NCBI RefSeq assembly: GCF_003573695.1
Contig: NC_039362.1
Coordinates: forward strand, 4,252,929 to 4,316,928
Source: Papaver somniferum
Lineage: Eukaryota; Streptophyta; Magnoliopsida; Ranunculales; Papaveraceae
Length of the DNA: 64,000 nucleotides
Reading direction: 5' to 3'
Shown here: positions 56,877-64,000 of the stretch, one piece after another
How the letters are laid out: every line of letters starts with the position of its first letter
How positions within the stretch are numbered: position 1 is the stretch's first letter
The notes under the pieces: model-generated
The model's database searches: none
Told to the model about the DNA's origin: nothing
The model's input: the letters and a program-made list of their open reading frames with translations, nothing else
Made by a program: the position numbers and the translations under genes

Positions 56877-56914
56877 AACATTGAGGACAATGTTTAGTTT
56901 AGGTTTGGGGGTAT
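56877..56914 (+). promoter_or_regulatory. Internal hairpin/polypurine-like motif, outer element
   Basis: AACATTGAGGACAATGTT (56877-56894) followed by GTTTGGGGGTAT (56903-56914). The true polypurine tract before the 3' LTR, near 58085-58097, is preceded by a related TTGAGGACAAG. Confidence 0.6.
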
Positions 56915-57422
56915 AGAGTAGATACCATGATAATTTGCCATAATTGAAAACAAAACTCCATCTTTTTGAAAAAATGGAAAAATTCCAAAAAAAATAATTG
57001 AAAAATCAAAATTCAAAAAAATTAAAAAAATGAGAAATCATAAAAAATGGAGCTCATTTACCTTGAAATGTTGACTCTTGTGCAAATATGTAATTATTAG
57101 GAGTCTTAGTCTAGATATTTAGGCACCCTGATTCTAGCACAATTCACATAGTGATAAGAAATTTGCACGCGCACGATCTACCAATACATGTATGGCCTCG
57201 ATCTTCAAGGTGTTGGATAGGAAGTTACGATTGCCAATCACTTTAGAATACTGAACGAAACTTGACTAGCTTGTTCTTTGGTTGGTTGGGATAGAAGGTG
57301 GAGGTTACATTAAGAAAGACAACCATCGAATTTAACTGGGTGCATCAAAAAGGGCTACCTCTTGCAAAGTGTCATGTAATCTTTTGTTTCTTTTTGTTAT
57401 GTATCAAAAGTGTTTCCTTGTT

Positions 57423-57453
<31 letters not shown>

Positions 57454-58097
57454 TTATCAGAAAAATACAAAAAAATCAAGTATTTGTCAATTCCATCATC
57501 TCTTGTTCCAAAAATAAAAAGAGAATAGTCAATGTAAATAAGAGTCATGTAAATAGTCATTTTGTGTTTTTTTGTAATAAGCAAGGAGGGTGTATGCCAT
57601 TGATGTACAACGCGAGTAATTGTGAAATACCTCCAACTCATTAACAATTCTCGTAAAGTCCGGACAGCTAGCTAGATTTCGACCTCAGTTCTTAGCCTGA
57701 GAAACTATCTCTTGGTGATTAGTAGTCATAACTTCAGATCTTTCTTTACACATGTGTAGATACACTTTACACTCTTATCACATGTCTTTTTTTGTTATCA
57801 GTGCTAGGATTGTGCCTTCGATAGCTAGATTGACATCTCCATTTTGTTGTGAGCTTAAACTGTTTTGCACATGTCACATTTGATGGAATCTGAGCTTATA
57901 TTTTGACCTAGAACTTTGTAGGTACGTTCTAAGCAAACCTTCACGAGACTTCAACTCGTCCACTAGGGACACTTAGTGGTTTAAAAGGCTTAGTGCATAC
58001 GCTAAATGCATTCGAGAGACCAGCGACAGTGGTATAGTTAGGATTTCCTTAGTTTTGTTTTACTTGAGGACAAGTAAAATTCAGGTTTGGGGGTATT

Positions 58098-60567
58098 TGA
58101 TGAGTGCCAAATATTGTATATATCTATCCCTTTTTGTTGGCATTTAACTCATCTTTTGTGCATTAATTCTACATTTTATCCCATATTCTGTATTTTCATT
58201 GTTTTCAAGAATAAATATTTTTCTTACTTAATTTTGCACTTTTAGGTAATAAATAAAGTCTGGATAACTTGCGGAGCGGAAAAGAGTTGAAGAGTAGTGA
58301 AAAGCCGGAAGAAATTACGCAAGGAAGCCGCAAAGAATGGAGCACAAGACCAAAAAGTTAGGAATGGGCTCAAGAAGGAAGAATTTTTCTTAAAGAATAT
58401 ATGGGCTTGGCATACCCAAGGCCCAAAACCCTTACCCAAACCCATTTTCTATAACCAAAACCGCCTCCATCTTCAGCCGTCGGATTGAATCCATCTCATC
58501 ATCCGATGGTCGCTCCTTCATCGCGCATCAAAATCTGAAGCTCTTGCAAAACACCATAGTGCCTAAATTCCAAGTCTTCAGATTAGATTGTAGTTGAATC
58601 CAACGATCGCTTCTTTGCCTGCGCATCAAACCCAGATACTTCCGCTTAACACTACAACACCTAACTCCATCTGGCGCCGTTAGTTTCGTTGTATATCTGC
58701 ATCCAACGGTCGCTGCCAGCATCTTCACTTTTATCCGTTAGATCAACCTACCATCTTCGCATCCCGCAGCTCAGAGTCACAAAACATCAAAATTTGATGC
58801 GCCCGCTCAACACACTAGTACCTAATATCTATACCCCAAAACAAACGATCCCTAACCCAAATCGTTTTCTCCTCCTTCTTTCTTCTTCTTTCTCCCGACC
58901 CTCGTCTGCAACTCCATCATCATCCCTGCCACCACCTGCTCCACCATCTCTACCACCTCACCTCTGCAGCGCCATCACTTCTTCACCATCATCACCCGAC
59001 ACCACACCATCCCCCTAGCCAAGTTGCTTTAACTCCTCTCACCAACTGACCTAGGTGAGGGTTGATAAAACACCTCGAATTAGGGAGCAATTGACGCAAT
59101 TGGAGGCAGAGAAGGACCGAGAGAGAATAAAATAGACATGGGTCGACGTCAATTCAAAGTTTAGGTGAAAAATTTTAGGAATTGAAAAACCCTAATTTCT
59201 AATTTTAGGGTTTGAAAAAATTGGGTATTTGTATGCTATAAATAGAGAGTGTGTAGAGCAATTTCAGGGTGTGCTTGGGTTAGCCGAGATACCCCCTAAT
59301 ATGGGATACCTTAGTTTTAATTTCAGTTCTTAAATTTCAATTAAATTTCAATTTAGGGTTTCAATTTTAATTTCAAGTTCTGTTAAATTCTGTCACTTTT
59401 TATTGCAATTTGTGTTTTAATTTTAATTTCCTGTTAGTGTTAAATTTTAATTCCCTGTTAATGTTAAATTTTAATTCCCTGTTGTGTTTTAAATTTTAAT
59501 TTTTTTACCTCAATTTTTGTTTCCTGTTTAGCAATGATTCTTGTTTTGTTAATGTTTGTTCCTTGTTAATTTTTGTTCCCTGTTTTGATAAATTTTTGTT
59601 TCCTGTTTGATACATTATACATATTTAGTTTAATTTTTAGTATCATGTTTAAGTGTCATTGTTAGTATTGTGTTAGTGTGACTGTTAATTCTCTAGGTTC
59701 ATTGTTAATGTTAGTATTTTATCCCTCTTTAGTTCACTGTTAGTTGTTGTTCACTGTTGAGTAATGGAATGATAAGTTAAAACCTTTGAAGCATTGTGTT
59801 GATTGAGTAGTGGGGAGAAACTAGTGCTCACTAGTGACTGTGAGCAAACTGGTTCTCTTCCCACTCTAGTGTATGCCTAGGTTCTCATCATTGTTTTATC
59901 TTATAACTGTATTGTCTTCACACTCTTTCCTTTGGCTCACAGCCATTGTTTAGCTCTAGTATCACTGTTTTTCTTCACATTTTCACACACTGTTTTCCAC
60001 CATTTTTTTCACTGTCTTTCTTTTGCTGTTTAGTTTTTAGTCTGTTTAATCTTTGCTGTTTTTGCCATTCTTTTGTTCTCTGGTTTGCTTCCAATTTGGC
60101 CTAGAGCCACTGTTTACACTCCTCTTTTGCTACTAAGCCAGAAGCCCATAAGTCCAAAGCCTGGGTTTTTAACCATTGGCCCTTTACAAACCAAAGCCCA
60201 GGTCTAATCAAAAGCCCACAGTCCACTGTTAGCTCAATCCCATTGAGCCCAAAAGCCCAGAGCACAAATTGAGCTCACCAGAAGACCAAAACAAACCCCC
60301 TAAGCCCAAAACCCAAAAAGGCTTCATAAGTTAACCAACAACAATTTAGGAGCCCAAAATAGCTAGAACACTTCAAACACACCCAGTCTCTGTGGATCGA
60401 CCCGTACTTGCACGAGCTACAACCGACGACCGTGCACTTGCGGTATTACATGTAGGCCCGCGTTTTATTTCGCTTTAATTATATACACGTTCCCGGGCAT
60501 ACCAAGTTTTTGGCGCCGCTGCCGGGGACCATTTTGCATTTAAATATAATATCTTTGGGGCCTACCA
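58098..60567 (+). repeat. 3' LTR of the outer element
   Basis: 2470 bp, uninterrupted, starting TGATGAGTGCCAAATATTG and ending GGGGCCTACCA. TATAAATA box at 59237-59244. Matches the two 5' LTR segments joined together, which proves the interruption of the 5' LTR. Confidence 0.94.
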
Positions 60568-60580
60568 ATGGGGTATTTAG

Positions 60581-60671
60581 GATGCAAAACATGGTACAAC
60601 CACGGGGGGTGTCTGCTGAAGATAGGGAAAAGACAGTCTTGACTCTTGCATCAAGAGATTCTAAATCCTGA
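60581..60671 (+). pseudogene. RIBA: RIBA-like DHBP synthase next exon, right of retroelement block
   Basis: After acceptor AG (60579-60580) the sequence reads DAKHGTTTG. With one base removed from the six-G run at 60604-60609 it continues GVSAEDREKTVLTLASRDSKS to a TGA at 60669-60671. FTV..DAKHGTTTGVSAxDR is the continuation of the DHBP synthase domain in RIBA proteins, and it follows directly from the exon ending FTVKM at 35766. The extra G shifts the frame to a stop at 60617-60619. No further RIBA exon is recognisable before 62259. The locus is therefore broken by a frameshift and by loss of sequence as well as by the giant intron. Confidence 0.85.
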
Positions 60672-62259
60672 AATGAATTTTGTAAAAATGTGTGGTAATT
60701 ATGCAAGTGTGTGTTCATTGATCTGACTCACAAATGGAAAGATAAATTCACGTGTGTGACATTGATATTTGAGTTGTAAATGGAATCACATTTCAGTATT
60801 TCATCAAACGCTAGCTTAATTTTAAGATAAATCTTTTGGAATTTATCGTCGAAGATTATGGACTATTAGACTTTCTTGAAGTTCTGTTTTTAAGATCTAA
60901 GATGTGATAGTGTCATTCGGTGATGATAATAGTGACCTGAGTTCATAACTCGTTCGTACATAATTTTTTACTGATTATAATAAGGAGGAAACAAAATAAA
61001 ATAAAAATAAATAAAGATGTGGTGGTCAAAATGAAAAGACTCTCTTCTCGTACAAATGAAAGTGTTAAAGACTTTACAAAAAAAAAAGAGTAAGAAGCAG
61101 ACCCTCGTGCAAAAACTTATACAATTAAACCTCCTCGAATTTTCTTATATCTTTAAATTGCCAAGTGTGAGATCTATTATTGTAACGAATTCTTGAATTT
61201 TATACAGTACTTGATTCTAAACATGTAGTTATATTTCTTGTTATTCATTCCCAGAATTTAATAATAACTTTTTCAGCTTTCCCCACCATCTCAGTGCGAA
61301 CCAGATTTGAGCATTATACATATCAAACAAAATTAGGAATGTAAATACATAAAAAGATACATACTCTCGAGGTTCATTTATATAGCTCTATAATTTTCTA
61401 TAGGGAAGAGGGGCTTGTGACCATGAATGTAAAAAGAGTAGGAAAAGATAGAAACACGAAAAAAACAAACTCTTTTATTCGAAAATTACACGAGGCTTTG
61501 ATAAGAGACACTAATGTGTTTTTCCCCTTAACTCTTGGAATTTTTCTGTTCTTCCATATACTTTGTAACAAATTTTTGTTAGCAATTGAGTTCAGTGGAA
61601 AAATTCCAAAGTGCTTTTCTCCATTTTAGATTAGACGGTATGCAAGGGGAAAATGTGTGACTTCAACAAAAGACCGAAATGAATCTTATAGTTCCACCTA
61701 ATAAATTTTCAGATGGGCATGTGTTTGGCTTAGATTTTTCGGGTTGTTCACTAATTATTAAAACTGACTGATATTTTTCATACATGCTAGGTTGCTTGAT
61801 GGGAATTCCAAGTGAATATCGATTTCCAAGGGTAAGCAAGCTAATGAATTGAGATGAATATCCACAATGGTCTCCCCAGAAGTTGTCATCTGATTCTAAT
61901 ATCGATGAAGCTGCTCAAGCTCTGGTTATGGTGAGTTGAACTCAAATTGTAAACATGTTGTTGTTCATGTGTACATATTTATACACATGTTGATTAACAT
62001 GGACCTGTCAATGTGTACATATTTATACATATGTATACATTAATGTACACATGCTGCTTTCATATTTATACACCTACTGTTAATTTTTTGATTGGTGATG
62101 ACAGGTTAACACGCACCATATATGATGGATATGACAAGGTCATAGGCATGCCTTCTGGTAATGGTGTTTCATTTTGTTTATCAAGTTGTTGTCTGCTTTC
62201 ATACTGGTTTGTTTGATACTTCTATTTTGTTTTCTTGTAACCAAACTTTTTTTTCAAAA
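60672..62259. other. Right flank of the RIBA remnant, weak exon-like pieces
   Basis: AT-rich with no long ORF. Two exon-like pieces on + are possible: about 61860-61931 (EYPQWSPQKLSSDSNIDEAA then QALVM, followed by donor GTGAGT), and 62105-62158 (after ..GATGACAG, reading LTRTIYDGYDKVIGMPSG, before GTAATG). I do not recognise the product and cannot join them confidently. TATAC/GTACAT repeats lie around 61965-62060. Confidence 0.3.
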
Positions 62260-63855
62260 TGGTTTTTCAAAGTTGTTGTAGTTGTTGTGGTAAAAAAGGT
62301 CTTTTCAGACTTGTGAATAAAACAATTTTTAGACTTAATAAAAATAAAAGATAAAAAAAATTAAATTCAAAGTGATGTAAATATTGTGGAAAGATCAGGG
62401 TTCAGGATTTCACCATACACCAAAATCCATGTGATTCAATGATAATTCTTATCATGCAATTCTGGACATTATAATTCCAATCAAAAATAATTGTGATTCT
62501 AATCATTGCCTAAATAATATTTTCAAAACATCCATTGTTAATCGCAAGCATGAAATATCAAAAGCAATACACTAAGCATACTTCATCAAGAGAAAACACA
62601 ATTGATTCATAAAAATCATTTACTCAATTTTCATTCGGTGCAATTAACCATAAATGAATTGCATAAATAAATTTTACCACATAATTTTTGGAAGAATGGC
62701 TTCCTCCGTCACCCCTGGGATTGGGTTTAGCTTCTCATCTCAAAAACATGATCAAAAGATTTATCCATAATAAGTGTTTTTATTGATGAAATAGTGTAGA
62801 AATGAAGTTTGCAACGCTGTAATGGTGTTACAGCGTTACTGTTACAAAGCAAGTGCAGTTTATAAACGATATATCTCTACTGCTGTAAAAGAACGACACT
62901 CAGGTACTGTTGTTAACACTGTTGAAGAACGACTGACTCTGCGAGTCTGTTCTTCCTCTTCTTCTTCCTCCTCGAGCAACAGCATCAACAAACTTCCTGT
63001 AACTTCTTATTCTCTTCACTACGGACCTCTAAACTCTCTCCTAAACTTTCTAACCCCTTTATTATGACTCGAACCAACTATTTATAGCTATCAAACTCCA
63101 AAAAATCTCGAGTAAATCCGAGAATAATTCTTTTATTCTTCTCGTGCAGTTAAGAGAAAAATCTCTTTTCTGTTCATTTACGTGCTTCTGTTGGCTATTC
63201 ATTGCCACAAAACTCTCTCAGGACTTGAACAATACTAGATAGACGTATATCCAGCGTGAAACTCTCCCAAAATCTCCACAAAATCTTTGAATGTGCACAA
63301 CAGAACACGTCTCTCTGTTTGAACTTTGATTGCTTCTCCCGGCCATTCCATCCCAATTGGTTGGGTCCAATCACAAGTACTAATCTTGTTAATGTCTAGG
63401 AAGTCCAGCCCAGTGAAAATCCGAGATTGAATCTCCTTAAAACTCGCTCAAATTCGAACCCCTAAAACTGTTCTTCTGCAAATTTCTTTCCCGCCAAAAT
63501 CTTGAGTTTGAAATTGAGAAGGGATGCCCCCTATCCCTGATGGGGTGCGAATAGCAAGTGGGTGTGAGATAAATTCATGGGTGGAAATAACCAAAACTTG
63601 GGTGCCTTTAGTAATTTTTCTGGGATGTTTTCTGCACTTTTTCGGGGTTCCTCCGGGGTACTTTTGGTACACTTCTGGGGCGCTTCCGGTACGTTATCAA
63701 CGGAGGTCCAAATGCCACGTTTTTAGCCAACTTCGCTAAAACCTTATTTTTCCAAAAAAACACCTACAAAAGCATAAAACACCATAATAAGTACAAAAAT
63801 GGGCACTGTCAATATATAGAATCGGGACAAGTTAGACACATAAATGTGTCTATCA
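62260..63855 (-). repeat. 3' LTR of an Athila-like element running off the window
   Basis: On the minus strand it starts TGATAGACACATTTATGTG at 63855, just after GTTTGAGGGTATT (polypurine tract), and ends TTTGAAAAACCA at 62260. It is related to the LTRs at 6678, 12136 and 28028 (same start, TATAAATA near 63078, same AGTTGTTGTAGT-type end on +). The interior lies right of 63855, and only its last 145 bp are in view. Confidence 0.78.
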
Positions 63856-64000
63856 AATACCCTCAAACTTATTATTTGCTAGTCCCGAGCAAATCAAAAG
63901 TACAAAATAAAATCCTAACTCACTAGGTGTCCCTAGTGACCGAGTTAATCTCGGGAGGGTTTACCAGAGGTGTACCCACAAAACCTTCGCTCCAGACCCT
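63856..64000 (-). mobile_element. 3' interior of the right-edge Athila-like element
   Basis: Contains the polypurine tract and the GTGTCCCTAGTGACCGAGTT / GGTTTACCAGAGGTGTAC block that also precedes the 3' LTRs at 12136, 29542, 40455 and 58098. No coding sequence is in view. Confidence 0.7.

Larger units (their letters stand above)
35839..60567 (+). mobile_element. Outer non-autonomous Athila-like element (split by a nested element)
   Basis: Perfect 5-bp target duplication ATGGG (35834-35838 and 60568-60572). The 5' LTR is 35839..37872 plus 53683..54112, interrupted by the compound element at 37873-53677. The interior is 54113..58097 and the 3' LTR is 58098..60567. Primer site at 54119, one degraded ORF at 54960-56674, polypurine tract just before 58098, no pol. 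The LTRs look nearly identical by eye, so insertion is recent. It landed in the intron of the RIBA-like locus, in the gene's orientation. Confidence 0.94.

Overview
This is plant nuclear DNA, almost certainly from a eudicot with a repeat-rich genome. Its two real genes carry GT..AG introns, and most of the rest is long LTR retrotransposons of the Athila (Ty3/gypsy) type, Copia-type LTR remnants and LINE fragments. I cannot fix the species. No CRISPR, tRNA or rRNA gene was seen.

Genic left end (1-4000). The last two exons of a gene resembling mitochondrial succinate dehydrogenase subunit 6 (SDH6) lie on +. Tail to tail with it is a complete three-exon 6-phosphogluconolactonase gene on - (273 codons when spliced). 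The only other gene trace is a broken RIBA-like riboflavin-biosynthesis locus, with one exon at 35551-35766 and the next at 60581-60671. The 24.7 kb between these exons is nested retrotransposons sitting in what was one intron.

Repeats, left to right. (1) A degenerate LINE on - (5860-6677 and 13581-13770) is cut by a complete non-autonomous Athila-like element (6678-13580, TSD AAAAC). (2) A plus-strand tail of a second LINE type lies at 13785-13950. (3) A solo Copia-like LTR occupies 16214-18534 (TSD AAAAG). (4) At 19800-26440 there are decayed LTR sequences holding five minisatellites with unit lengths 38, 50, 34, 77 and 88 bp. (5) A Copia gag remnant on - (27229-28010) is interrupted by a 5'-truncated autonomous Athila element on - (28028-35322). 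That element has recognisable protease, RT, RNase H and integrase, and it contains a LINE 3' fragment with an R2-like restriction-type endonuclease domain lying inside an (ATT)n microsatellite. (6) An outer non-autonomous element on + (35839-60567, TSD ATGGG) has its 5' LTR split by a compound element on - (37873-53677, TSD CTAAG) with three LTRs and two internal regions. (7) At the right edge is the 3' LTR of another Athila-like element on -.

The non-autonomous elements have tRNA-Asp-type primer sites and polypurine tracts but no pol. They carry instead a long ORF of unknown function, intact only at 48511-50217 (568 codons, with a CCHC knuckle). They presumably depend on autonomous Athila relatives, such as the decayed one at 28-35 kb, for reverse transcription and integration; that is inference. 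The most unusual structures are the three-LTR compound element with a mosaic middle LTR, the second primer-binding-site copy inside the outer LTR, and the microsatellite-embedded LINE fragment.
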